Assembly: GCA_016748015.1 (NCBI GenBank)
Contig: JAAOMT010000741.1
Location: forward strand, 641,679 to 705,678
Source of the DNA: Geosiphon pyriformis
Lineage: Eukaryota; Glomeromycota; Glomeromycetes; Archaeosporales; Geosiphonaceae
DNA length: 64,000 nucleotides
Direction: 5' to 3'
Below are positions 1 through 12,299 of the stretch, piece by piece. Each line of letters begins with the position of its first letter. Position 1 is the stretch's first letter. The notes under the pieces were generated by a model that worked only from the letters and a program-made list of their open reading frames with translations, was not told where the DNA came from and made no database searches. Made by a program: the position numbers and the translations under genes.

Positions 1-797
1 GTACTAACTTATACTAGTTTTGCTTAAACATAACTAAATACACCAAATATAAAAAATTGAGTTATATATTAATTAAATACTCAGCTGGTATAAAAGTTTC
101 TATAAATGATTTCTTTTAAAGAATTTTTTTAAAGACAAATAAAAGCAGGCTAAAAGCTATTTATGCCAAAAATCTAGTTTTTATTGTTCATTCAATGTCT
201 TTTAATAGTGTTTTTTAAGCAAAAATTGTTGGTAGCTTTTTATTTTTCTCTTTTTTTGGGCAAAATAGTTTGTTAAAAGTTAATTTCTCATTAAAAATAA
301 AATTTTCTCTACTAATTACATTGAATATTAATAATAAGTTTACAGTTTTTGAATACAGTCTTGTTGGTTTTATAAAAAAAATTGGTAAGTTAACAAAAAA
401 ATTAAATGTACTTGAATTGATAGTTTTTTAGCTATGTTTTAAATGTTAATTGTTAATAACTTTTTTATTATAAGATCAAAAAACAAATATAACAATGAGT
501 AAAAGTTTGAGTGCAATTATTAGTAATAAAACTATAATAGTAAAAGTTTCTTTATCTTCTATAAACATTATTAAATTAAAAATAAGCATAAACAATTTAT
601 TTAATATGGTTTTAAATTTTTTGGCCAAAATAAAAATATTGGTTAAAGTTTAGATATCTTTTCTCACTAATAACTGATTTAGTTTAGAGAATTGCTATGT
701 GCAATATTTGAGGTATCAATATTTTTGCAAAGCAAAAAAAACATTGTTTATTAATATATAGATTCAGATAATATAATTTTTATTATTATAAAAACAA
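1..797 (+). mobile_element. LINE-A, left part: decayed non-LTR retrotransposon (ORF1 3' half to start of ORF2)
   Basis: No usable reading frame remains, but the stretch aligns base by base with the younger LINE-C. About 340-420 matches the coiled-coil-like part of ORF1 near 2420-2490, and 680-760 matches the ORF1/ORF2 junction near 2760-2830. Most differences are G to A or C to T. The element is cut by the window edge on the left and by the LINE-C insertion on the right, and resumes at 7566 at the matching point of ORF2. The homology is seen directly; the original full length is inferred. Confidence 0.8.
788..797. repeat. Left target-site duplication of LINE-C (ATAAAAACAA)
   Basis: The ten bases ATAAAAACAA occur here and again at 7556-7565, exactly flanking LINE-C. 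Joining the two flanks restores a continuous alignment of LINE-A to LINE-C positions around 2862-2871, where LINE-C itself reads ATGGAGTCAA. Confidence 0.85.
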
Positions 798-955
798 TAA
801 TTATAGGAAAAACAATAAAAACTTCTTTCTCTCCTTCATTCTAAATTCCAAAAAAGAGTCAAAAGTTTTATTGAAAAAAGTTTTTAGCCATTCAGTATGA
901 CAAATCCAAACTGTTTTTTGATTTCAAGGCCACTGTTGGTCCTATTATTGCTGTC

Positions 956-2761
956 ATGAAGGAGGTTGCAAAAAATTCTGGTGCTGGTGGTGGTTTTAGA
1001 CCTGTCCTGTCAAGAAAGAAAAGAAAGGGTGGTGTTTTGACTAAGAGTGTTTTGGTAAGAAGGAGTGTTGTTGAAACAACTGGAAATCATTCACGACATT
1101 CTGAGACTAGTGACACTACCGAGTCTGAGAGTGTTGACATAGAGGAAAAGTGCCTTATTGAAGAGACCAGTATTGATTATGATGAAAAGGATGTCTTTGA
1201 TGGTGGAGACCTCAACCAAACACCAAAGAGCTTAAGTATCAAAATTAAGACCAAGAAAGTATTGGGCAAACCACTGGGCAAAATCAACTTTGAAGATGGC
1301 TTTGATAATAGTGATTTTCTGAATGAGTCTGCTCTTTTTTTATCTTCTCTTCTACTTAAACCTTCCATTCATGTTTTTGTTTGCAAATCCTTCGTTTTGG
1401 ATATCAATTTGGTGGCCGTTGCTGGGAAATCTTCTTAAAAAAAATTGAATTTTATCAAAAAAAAATTTTCAGGTGTGAATGGTTTTGGGGAGGCCTCTAC
1501 TTCCTCAAAATTTGGTGGGATAATTTGTGTGACTTTTACTTCTAAAATGGCGATGATGGTCGCAGAAAAATTGGCTCATGATTGTGGTGTTATAGTAAAC
1601 ACCAATCTTAAGTGTCTGGTAAACATTCGTATAAATTGGGATATTGTAATTAAGGAGATTCCTGTTAATACATTGATTGAGGCAGTGTGTACAGCTATTT
1701 CCGAATTTAAGATTGTTGTGTCAATTAAAATACAGTTGGTAGGATTGTGACAAAAAGCAATTGTCACTTTGGGAGATTCTGATCAGGCTGATTTGTTGGC
1801 ATCCAAGTAGTCTATTCTTATCAGGAAAAATGTGGTCTGGGTGGCCAGAGCTGATGTTGATAAACAGACTTGGAATTTTAGAGATGAGTTTAAGGCGTTG
1901 CTTTACACTTTTCTTGTAGGAACCAATACACATGATCTTTGAGATTTTATTGGTTCAGTGGATGGAAAAACATGTGTTATTAAGTGCAATTCAGTTAACT
2001 ACACTCAGACATGCTGCACCACAGTGTGTTTTAAGTCTGGGAGCAATCTAAATTGGGCTCTGGCCAACACTCTGGTAATAAAAGATATCAGTCTCCATTG
2101 GTTGCGCCTGTTTGTTGCCTTGTGTTCCTCTTACAATTTTCTTGGTCATACATCTAGGAATTGTAAATCAGCTGGTGTGTTTTTGAGTCCGAAGGGCAAG
2201 AGGGCTTCTCTTTCGGCTCAGGATCAGTTTAAATTAGCAAAGATTTATGAAAGGAAGTCTGTTCCTGTTTCTCATCCTTTGGCTTTTGGTGGGAAGACTT
2301 GGGTGTCAGTGGTTGGCTCTATTCTTTCAGGCACTTCTCTTGGATATGACTTTCAGCTTGGTTTTATTGAAAATGGTAAACCTCTCCCTCCAGTAGTAAA
2401 TGATTTGAAAAAACGTTTGGTTAGCATTGAAAGCAGTCTTGTCAGCCTTGTGGGACAAATTGGTGGATTGGCTAAGAGATTGGAATCATTCATGCCAGCA
2501 GTTTCCCAGCCTAGCCCTGGATGTCAGCTGCCAGTGACCCCCCCATCACAGAATCAAGGGAAGGATATAGTGATGGGAGTGAGTTCGGGTAATGCCACTA
2601 GTAACAAGACTGCTGCCATTTTGGGTTTAACTGTCTCGCCTGAGGTTGTGAAATTGGAAAACATGTTGGAAGGTCTTTCTGCTTTAGTCATAAGCCTATC
2701 AGCACACTTAGATAGTTTGGCTTTGGCAGGTGGTGCTTCTTTTCTACCTTTTTCTCAATAA
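956..2761 (+). pseudogene. LINE-C ORF1 (Gag-like, zinc-knuckle protein), broken
   Basis: ORF1 is spread over three open pieces (956-1438, 1445-1750, 1958-2761), separated by a frameshift near 1440 and by stops at about 1748, 1808 and 1940. All three stops sit where Trp (TGG) is likely, becoming TGA or TAG. A basic N-terminus is followed by an acidic stretch. A degenerate zinc knuckle ending in LGHTSRNC lies near 2130-2167, and a heptad-like helix near 2400-2490. Such ORF1 proteins bind the element RNA and help form the RNP (family knowledge). The start at 956 is the first ATG of the open stretch; the true start could lie upstream. Confidence 0.75.
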
Positions 2762-2837
2762 GTAGTCTAGTATGGAAAATTGCCATGGGTTAAACAATCC
2801 TGCAAAGTAAGATGATATCATTCATTGACACAAGGAT

Positions 2838-5800
2838 ATGAACAATTTGGTTTCTATTTTTATGGAGTCAAAGCTTAAAAAGAAAGTTCACCCATGGTTG
2901 ACTAACAAATTTGATGGTGTTTGGGTTTTTACTTCTGGTCTGGATTCTGGTTTTTTGGGTGCTAGTATGTTGATTGTTGTGAATTTTTCTTTAGCAAAAC
3001 ACGTCTGCAAGGTCTCTAAAATGTCTGGTCGGCTCCTATTCATCAAGTTGCTTTTCAAAAATAAACTTTCAGTGTCTATTTTGGGGCTCTATGCTGGTGC
3101 TTTATTGGTGGTTTGGTTTTCTCAGGCTGGTGAAATCAACTTTTTCATTGCTAAAGCCATTAATGAGTCTTCTTTTGTTGTCTTTGGTGGTGACTTTAAT
3201 GAAGATGGTTCTCAAAAGTGTGCGAGTTTCAAAAAGTGCCTTGAGTTGGGATTGGTTAACTCTTTGATTGGAAGCCTGGCCATTAAGATGCTCACTTGGG
3301 CGAATTCTAGGAGTGTCATGAAAACTATTGATTACGTGTTTGTTTCACTGAATCTGGTCAATTCTTTAGTACATTGTGGTATTTCGGACATCAGTGAATA
3401 TTTTGATACAGACCACCAGGCTGTGTCTGTATCTATAAGCCTGGGTGGTTTATTAGATACACATTTGTTTTCTCTTCACAAGTAGGCAAATAAAAATCAT
3501 TGGAAATTTGATGTCAAAAATACCAGTAAGACTAAATGGCTTGAGTTTAAGGATGCTATGGTTGCTAACACTACTATGTTTTTGGGTACTTTTGGTGATA
3601 CTGTAAAGTTTTTTGATCTTGGTGCTATGTGGAACGTCATTCGCAAGATCATGGTTCTCTCAGCTGGTGGTGCTTTCAAGAAGAGATGGTTCAAAGATTT
3701 TAATACAGTTCGCAATAAAGTATTGTCTAGGTTTCATAAGCTGGAACTGTTGGTTTCTAAGCTGGTGAAGGCTTCTTATTTGAATTCTAGTGTCAGTTTT
3801 GCTTTACTTTTGGGTACATGGGATAACTTTGACTCTGCTGGTGCTTTAACAGTAAGATCTATGTTCTTTTCTGGTGCTAAATTTGATAAAATTTATTCTG
3901 CTCTGACCAAAGTGAAGAGGTTATACCACTCTTCTAAATTGCTGGAGTCCAAGCGCACTAAAAAAATTCACATTAGGCAGGCTATTACCAATAGGATGAA
4001 GAGTTTTGAGCTAAATAAGGGTTGTACAATCAGAAATGTGTTGGAATGTCCCTTTTGCAAAGTGGTTTTAAACCATCTGGTCGTGGGTGATGAGTTAGTT
4101 CTTAAACCTGATTTGGTTAAGTTCAAGGTGGATGCTATCATGAAAAGATAAACCAGAAAGCGTGTAGTGGTTGATAATATTTCTGATACTTGGTCTTGTC
4201 AATACCAACCTTTGGACTATGTTTTTGATGGTGCTTTTTCTGGAGTGATGAGTGAGATTGATTTTGATGAGTGCATTGTGTGATTACTAGTCTTCCTGAT
4301 GGGAAAGCTGCTGGTCTCTTGGGCATCTCTAATGAGCTTTGGAAACATTGTGATAAGTCAGTTTTGGGTTTGCTTTTGGTTCTTTTGAATTCTTGTTTGT
4401 CTTGTGAGTTGGTGCCTGGTTCCTGGAAGAAGGCTTGGGTTTCAATGATTCCCAAACCTTATGAGTGGGAGGGTGTTCTCACAAATACTTATCCTATTGC
4501 CTTGATCAAAACAGCTTACAAGATTCTATCCAAGGTTTTTTCAAATAAGATCTCACTGGCTTGCAGCTCATATGATGTTCTGCATGGTAACAATTTTTTG
4601 GTTTTGAAGGGTACAACAACTCAGTCTCCTATTTTTGCAGTTGGCTCAGTAATTGAGGATACTTTGGAAAAAAACTGGGAACTTTGGCTTGTTCTATAAG
4701 ACATGTGGAAGACATATGATTTAGTTGGCTGGGAACACCTTGAGAGGAGCTTGATTAGGATCAAAATGTGTAGTAAATTTGTTTGCTTTTTTGGTAGTAT
4801 TCATAGAGACCAAACCAACCATGTTATGACAGATTTTGGTTTGATTGATGGTTACCGAGTGTTTGATGAGTTGAACTAAGGTAAAGTTTTTTCTCCTCTG
4901 CTGTGGCACATATTTTATGATCCTCTTTTGTGTGAAGTCAAGTATCAAGAGAGTATGTGTGATTATAGGCTCAATTCTCATTTTGTTTCTGAGAGTGGTC
5001 GCACTGAGTCTCAGACTGGGCTTTCTATCTTTCTTGCTGCTGGTGCCTTTATTGATGATACTATTTGGGTTGGTAGCAGTCAGACTGCTACTCAGCATAT
5101 TCTCAACGTTGCTAGTGAATTTTTTCGAGTCAATAATATTTCAATTAATAATGACAAAACTGTGGCCATTCCAATCAACAGCAGGGTCAGTGTTCCGTCT
5201 CTTTTTATTAGTGGTTCACCTATTTCTGTTGCCCATAGAGGGAAACCTCATTGGTATCTTGGTATTTTTTTGTCAATTGAGGGTCTTTCAAAGTCTAGCT
5301 TGGCTAAAGCACATTCAAATATTCATTTTTTTACTAATTTAGTTCTAAGGAAGGTGGTTTCAGATAAGCAGTTCTTGTATCTGGTGTCAGCAGTTCTCCA
5401 TTCCATAATTGGCTACAGAATGCAGTTTGGCTATATTCCTGTTGGTGTGTGCAATAAATGGAATGCTCTGATTCGCAAGGGCTTGAAGCTAAAAGCTGGT
5501 CTTCTGATAGACTTTCCTAGTGATACTATTCACCATCCCTCTTTTTATGGTTTAAAATCTTTTTTACAGTGTCAATCTGAAAGTAAAGTAGCTTTGCTTA
5601 TTAGTTTTGTGAACTCTGGCAGGATCTTGGGGTGTCTGTTTGGTCACAGGTCACATGACTTACAGATTCTGTATTGGTGGCCCATTCACCTTTTGATTTT
5701 TTCTGTTTGTATTCGTGTCAGTGTTTCTAATAATTTCTTGGCTGGTATGGTTTACATTCTCCTTAATTGCAATTTGTCTTTGGGTGGCTCTTTGGCCAGT

Positions 5801-7418
5801 GCTTTTCAGTTTTGCGATGGGGTTCCTATATTTGTTGTTCTTGATGAGTCTTTGTTTTTCAAGTTTTTATTTTTTTTCTAGTGTTTTGATGTTGCCTTCA
5901 TGGATCAGTTCTGTGATCATCATGACATTGTTTTTAGCTGGCACACCTTCAAGTGATGGAAGAGGCTGGACTCTTGTGGCCCAGTTTCTGAATAGTTTAA
6001 ACTTTTTGTTGCATTTCTTATGGCTTCTCATTCATCTTTTACAGCCTCAGTTGGTACTGGTCTTCTTAACTTTTGTGAGTTGGATGATTTTGTGGCCACT
6101 CGTGGTTGTCTTTCCCAGATTGACGTCAATAGTTTGTCTGTATATATGGATGGTTCTTTGAAGTATTTGGGCACAGTTGATTGTAGAGCTGGGGCTGTCA
6201 TTTTTTTTGAGGACATTAATTTGGGTTTGGGTGTCGGTGTTCAGGGTTTAGTGTCATCTACTTTAGTAGAATTACAGGCTATAACATTGGCTTTGGAGTG
6301 TGTGTCTGCAGCTTATTCTGTTAATTTGTTTTCAGATAGTCAAGCAGCTTTAGATGCTTGTAGGTCTGAGTTAAGCCTGGTGTGCCCTGACTTTTACAAT
6401 TGATGTCGAGTGTCGGCATATTTGGAATGTTATCTACAGTAAGAATTTGAGAATTAGTTAGCACAAAGTTAAGAGCCATTCCAGCATTTCAGGGAATGAC
6501 TGCACTGATAACATTGCTGATGCTGTATCTCTATTTGGTTGGTATCTTTTTCCTCACATGGATGAACATTTTTTGTTGGTGGATGATAGTGTTGTTTCTG
6601 GTAATTCTAGACACTTTGTTTGAGATGTTTATCATGCAGTTTGTTATGCACACTGGGAGATCAGTTCCAGTTCTGGATTTCTAGCTAGTAGTTTGCGTTC
6701 AGATGTTAACTGGCTCAGTTTTTCTAGAGTTTGGCACTCTGATTTGCATATGGCCACTGGTTTCATTAGCAGGCTCACTGCTGATACTTGTACTTATCTT
6801 ATAAAGACTTTGCACTGTTGGCTTCCTGTGGCTGTCCAGAAATGCATTTACAATAAATGTTATCCTAGTATCCTGTGTCTGTATTGTGGTAAGGTAGAGG
6901 TTTCTGATCATGTGTTTTCTTGTGTGGTTGATGATTTGGCTTACTGTCAGGTTCTGGAATCCTGCATGTCTTCTTAGAAGTCACTTTCTGAACTCTCTCT
7001 TTCCTCTTTGGTTGTGTTGCAGTTTATGTCGACCTGTGCTTCGGATTTGCTAGTTTTCTTGGCTCTTTACAAGGGTTTTGTTTTTAATGGATGGCTTCAA
7101 GAGGCTGTTACTGTCTTCTATAATTCTAAGGTTGCTGGTATTAAAATTACTGATTTTATGTGCTCTCTATGCTCCACTTTTAGGAATGATATTTGGTTGG
7201 TCCGTACCAAGCATCATGTTTTTATAGAAAAAAATGGCCTGATTCCAGTAGATGGATCAATTCTCATCCCAGTTTTTGGTTCGGTTTTGAGGTTGTCGCC
7301 TGGTGTGGTTAAATTGCTTGGTATTACTGAAGCTTTTGGTGTTCTTTTTGGCTTTCGCAAGTCTTGTTCATTTTTTTTGGGTATTGGTGACATGGTTTTT
7401 GTTAATATAGTTACATAG
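2838..7418 (+). pseudogene. LINE-C ORF2: endonuclease, reverse transcriptase, RNase H polyprotein, broken
   Basis: The N-terminal AP-endonuclease (2838-3485) shows the catalytic Glu in MESKLK, GGDFNED near 3188-3208 and TDHQAV near 3410. The reverse transcriptase follows: DGKAAG near 4300, IPKP near 4450, and FIDDT at 5048-5062 as the catalytic Asp pair. RNase H lies at 6140-6400 (YMDGS, ELQA, FSDSQAALDA). A C-terminal C-x2-C-x7-H-x3-C motif lies near 6880-6930. In-frame stops at 3484, 4699 and 4878 replace likely Gln codons; others at 4149 and near 4282, with frameshifts near 5880 and 6402, break the frame further. The protein would nick target DNA and prime cDNA synthesis (target-primed reverse transcription, family knowledge). 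Neighbour ORF1 ends 77 bases upstream. Confidence 0.88.
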
Positions 7419-7419
7419 T

Positions 7420-7555
7420 GTTGTTTTGACTGGCTCGAGTGACTGGTCACATATGGTTAAGCACATGATTCATGCTTAGTTTAGATCATTTCATTGATGT
7501 ATAGTTCTAGGTAGTGTTTGAACCTCACTCATTAAACATAATAAAAAAATAAAAA
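7420..7555 (+). other. LINE-C 3' UTR and A/T-rich tail
   Basis: The non-coding 3' end finishes in CTCACTCATTAAA followed by an A-rich simple tail. The same tail ends LINE-D (41,830-41,950). Recognisable decayed versions end LINE-A near 12,100-12,230 and LINE-B near 25,970-26,100, and one lies at 42,030-42,110. A conserved 3' end is what the element's own RT is expected to recognise. Confidence 0.75.
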
Positions 7556-7565
7556 ATAAAAACAA
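7556..7565. repeat. Right target-site duplication of LINE-C (ATAAAAACAA)
   Basis: Second copy of the 10-bp duplication. It directly follows the A-rich tail of LINE-C and directly precedes the resumed LINE-A sequence. Confidence 0.85.
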
Positions 7566-10500
7566 AATTAAGATCTAATATTAAGCTATAGATTATAAAT
7601 AAGTTTAATAAAATACAAATTCTTACATCTGGTTTGGATAAGAGTTTTTTCAATACTAGTGTGACTATTATTATAAATAATTCTTTGGCTTAACATATTT
7701 TAAAGATAAAAAAAATTTTAGATTAATTAATTTCAGTTTATTTTTTGTTTAAAGATAAGTTTTCAATTATAGTTTTAAATTTATATATTGGTGTTTTTTC
7801 TGAATTCAGATTTGAGCAGACTTTAGAAATCAATTTTTATTATTATTATTAAGATAGTTAATTTTAACACTTTTGTGGTTTTGGAAAAAAATTTTAATAA
7901 GAATAAATTCAAAAAAAATGCAAGCTTCAAATTTTGTGTAAATTTGGATTTAGTAAATTTATTCAGTAAATATTTACTGGTTAAAACTTTTACTGGTTAA
8001 AACTTTTACTTAAAACAATTTTAAAAGCATTAAAAAAATTATAAATTACGTTTTTATAAGTAAAAACTTATTTTTAGTGGTTATAGATTATAGAATTAAT
8101 ATTATGTCTAATTTTTTTGATACAAATTACAAAACAATTTTAGTTTTAGTTGGTTTGAGTAGTTTTTTAGATACTTGTTTTAATAATATTTAAAAACAAG
8201 CCAATTAGAATTAATAGAAGTTTAAAACAAAAAATGCAAACAAAATCAAGTAAACATGTTTTGAAAAATGCTTTTTTGTTAAGATATTAATAGCATTGAG
8301 TGTATTTGTAGAATTAAAAATGTTTGAAAACTTAGATACAATATAAAAAGTATTAAGAAAAGTTATGATAGATTTAGTTAATTTAGTGTTTTCTAAGCAT
8401 TAATATAGTGAGTTTAATTGCTTAAAAACACATATTCATTAAAATTTTTTAAGTTAAAACTACTTATTGCTAAAATTATAAAGAAATTAAGCTTGAAGAA
8501 TACATTTGAATTTGATTATTTTGTCAAAGCTTGATTAATTATTAATAGTACTAAGGCTTTTTAAATTATCAAAATAATTTAAAATAATATAAAATCAATA
8601 AATATTGTTAAACATTTATTAGTAGTCAGAAAAAAATATAGAAAGTTTAAGTACTTCAAATTAAAAACAGCTGAAAATACATTTATTAAAAAGATAATTA
8701 AGCAATATATAAAAAATTTTTGTTTTAACAAGAAGCAAACAATAAAAAATGGTTTGAAACAGTTTTTTTACAAGATTGTTTTGGATTACTTGGTAATTAA
8801 GAAGAAATTGATTTTAAAACCAGATAAAATAAGACTTAAAATTGATAAAATCATAAAAAAATAAACAAAAAAGTGGATTATGTCTTTAGAATTGTCTAAT
8901 TTTTGGTTTTGCCAATATATGTTTTTAGTTTATGTAAATAATAATGTCTTTTTTAGAGTTATAAAAAAATCAACATGGAAAAGTTGGTTTTAGTAGTTAA
9001 TAGTCTGTTTAATAACAAAGCTGCCAAACTGTTTAAAATATCAAATAAACTTTAGAAGTATTATAGTAAAGTTGTAATAAAATGTTTTTTGAATTCATTG
9101 AACTTGTATTTGTTTCTTAATAATGTTTCAGTTTTTTGGAAAAGAGCATAAGTTTTAATAATTCTAAGTCTTATAAATAAAAAGTGTTTTAATAAATATC
9201 TAATTTATTATATTTATTGAAATAACTAGAAAAATTTTGTTTAAAATTTTTTTTAATTGGATTTTCTTTATGTGTAACAGATTTAGTGTTTTTTGTAATA
9301 ATAATTTTTTAGTATTAAAAGATATTTCAATTCAATCTTCTGTATTTGTTGTTGGTTTGGTAATTAAAAATACTATAAAAAAAACAAGAAACTTTGATTA
9401 GCTTTATAAAGCTTATAACTTAATTAAATGGTATTACTTAAGAGCTAGTTTGTAATGTATTAAGATATACAGTCAGTTTATTAGGTTTTTTGACAATATA
9501 CATAGTAATAGAATTAATAAAATAATAACTGATTTCAAGTTTTTAAATAAATACAGAATTCATAATAAACTGAATTAAAGTAAAATTTTTTTTTCTTTTT
9601 TCTAAAGAATTTTTTATGATTTTCTTTTATGTAAAATCAAAAGACATAAACATTTGTGTAAATACTAAATTGATATTAAATTTGTGGCCAAAACTGGCAA
9701 AATAGAAAACAGTAGAGAAAAAACATTATTTTTTGCTATAGATGTCTTTATTAATAACATAATTTAGATTAAAAACAGTCAAATTTTAACACAGTATATT
9801 TTGAATATTGTTAGTAAACTTTTTAGGATTAATAATATTTCTATTAATAATAAAAAGACAGTGGCTATTTTCATTAACCAAGGAATCAAAACAGTTTTAC
9901 TAAAAATTAATAATTTACAAATTTTAATTGCTAAAAAAAGTGAATTGTATAAGTATTTAAAAAAATTTTTGTTGATTAAAAGTCTATCTAAGTTTAATAT
10001 AATTCAAGCTTATTTTAATGTTTGATTTTTTGTCAACATAGTGTTAAAAAACAATTACAAATAAACAATTCTCTTATTTAGTATTAATTGTTTTGCAGCT
10101 TATAATTAGTTAGTTGTAATTTAGTTTTATTTTATATGTATTATAAATAAAATATTATAATCAGAAAGAGTCTTAAGTTTAAAACCAATTTATTAAGAAA
10201 CTTTTTTAATAAAACATTACAGCATTTTTTTTTATATAATTTAAAGCATTTTAAACAAATTTAAGCTAAAAAAAACTAGTATTAATAGTTATTTTTTCTA
10301 ATGCTTCAGGCATTTTTGGGCATTTATTTAAACACAGATTTTTGGACTTGCAGATTTTAATATAAATTTTTTTGAATATTTTGTAATTTTTTGTTAAACT
10401 GTATATTAATTTAGTAAATAATTTTTTTACTGAAGTTGTAAAAATTATTTTGTTTAATAATTTGTTTAATATATTTTATAATTTTGAAAAAATTTTTATA

Positions 10501-12235
10501 TCAAATGTCTTGAAAAAATTTTTGTATTATAATTTAGTATGTTTTCTAAATACTTTAAAGTTATATTTAGTAATAAACTCTTGACCAAAAAGAGCAATAT
10601 AATAGATTAAAAGTTTTTTTGTTAATAAAAAAGATTGAATTTCAAAGATTTTGTGTCTTGTTAATTCAATTTAACTTTAAGATTTTTGCATAATAAAAAT
10701 TTTTTGGTAATAGATTTTGTTAAAACTAATAAATTGTTTAACATAAATGTTTTAGAATTTAAAAAGTTTTTAAAGTTGTATGAAAATCTACACAAAATTT
10801 GGTTAGGTGCTATTAAAATGTACATAAATAGATTTTTAAAAGATGTTAATTCTGTTAAAGTTGTTAATAGGACTGTAGCTTACTTTTTGGCTGTAGATAT
10901 GAGTATTAATATTAAGATATATAAGTTTCTGTTTTTTACAATAGCCAAATTACAGACTGTTGCTTTGTTTTTGGAGTGTGTTCTATTTTTTTGTACAGTA
11001 ATTTTATATTTGAATAACCAGATTACAATTAATACTTGTGTCTCTGAAATTAAGTTTGTTATATTAGACTTCTATAATTAATGTTAAATAGAAAGAAGCC
11101 ATATTGCTAATTTAATTAAAGATAAAAATTTTTTGGTTAAGTAGATAAAAGTTAAAAATTATTTAAGAATTTTGGACAATATTAAAACTGACTTAATAAC
11201 AAATATGACTGCTTATTTTTCCTTCTTTTTGCCAATTAAAGTGCATAAATATTATATTATAGTTAATAACACAACTGTATCTGATGATATTTATTATTTT
11301 GTTTGCAATTTATATAGATTAATTTGTTATGCTTACTAGAAAACTGTTTCTGATTACAATATAGTTTTATGTACTTTAATTAAAAAGATGAATTGATTGT
11401 TTACTGTGTAAATATAACATTCTAATTTACATATATTGTCTGAATTTACTAGCAAAAAGTTGACTAATCTATATACTTATTTAATAAAAACTGTATATAT
11501 ATAATTGCCAATAGTAATTAGAAAGAAATTATATAATAGAGTATATTTAAGTGTATTATATTTGCTATATAATAAGATAAAAATATCAGATTATGTTTTT
11601 ACTTGTATTAAAAATGTTGATGTTTATAGAAAAATATTAATAGAAACTTCTAATCTTTAAGTTTTATTAATTGGCATCTGTATTTTTTTTCTGCTGTTTT
11701 AGGAACTTTTTTTAAATATTTAATAAATATGAATTTGTACATCATAATTTGCAAAAACTTTCTATTAAGAAATTAGTATATTAAAGTTATTATGGCTCTT
11801 AAAAATAAAAAAAATGGTTTAGTAATGATCAAGTTTGTAAAACAATTAGTAAAATAATATTATTTAAAGATATAGCTTATAAGATCTAAATATAAAAAAG
11901 ATATAAAAAAAATTAATTTGATAAGAAATAATAACTTGGTATCTGATTTGTTTTGTGGTTTAATAAAAAGTTTGTTGAATAGAGTGGCTTATTTTTTTTA
12001 ATATTATTAAATTTTTTGTAATTAGTTTTAATAAATATATACTATGCTTCTTTTTTTTGGTTTAAACAACAATATTAATGTTTATATAAATATATAGTAT
12101 TGTTTTGTTTGGTTTAAATAGCTGATTATATGTAGTAAATGCATGAATTGTGTTAAGTTTGAATTATTTAGTTTGGTTTTGTACTAAATAGTAATTAGAT
12201 TTTATTTGTAAAAATAAGAAAAAAAATATTAATTA
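7566..12235 (+). mobile_element. LINE-A, right part: decayed ORF2 and 3' tail
   Basis: Aligns in order with LINE-C ORF2. About 7590-7700 matches the endonuclease start (2870-3010) and 8690-8870 matches the region before the RT (3990-4150). The piece 9801-10025 matches 5101-5340 just after the Asp pair, 10,686-11,081 matches RNase H and ends in the same DFYN, and 12,100-12,230 matches the 3' tail. Nearly all codons with G or C at exposed positions have moved to A or T, leaving only short open frames. No function is expected. Confidence 0.85.
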
Positions 12236-12299
12236 TTATAAATTTTATTGATTTAATTTAAAATTAGTTTTTATATTATTGAATATATTAAAAACTATT

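Larger units (their letters stand above)
798..7555 (+). mobile_element. LINE-C: near full-length, recently inserted non-LTR retrotransposon
   Basis: A 6.76-kb element with ORF1 (zinc knuckle), ORF2 (AP-type endonuclease, reverse transcriptase, RNase H, C-terminal Cys/His motif) and an A/T-rich tail, flanked by 10-bp duplications. GC content is clearly higher than in its host LINE-A. Several frames are closed by stops that are best explained as Gln or Trp codons hit by one C:G to T:A change, and there are a few frameshifts, so this copy is probably not autonomous as it stands. This family type is abundant in Rhizophagus genomes (established knowledge). Confidence 0.92.
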
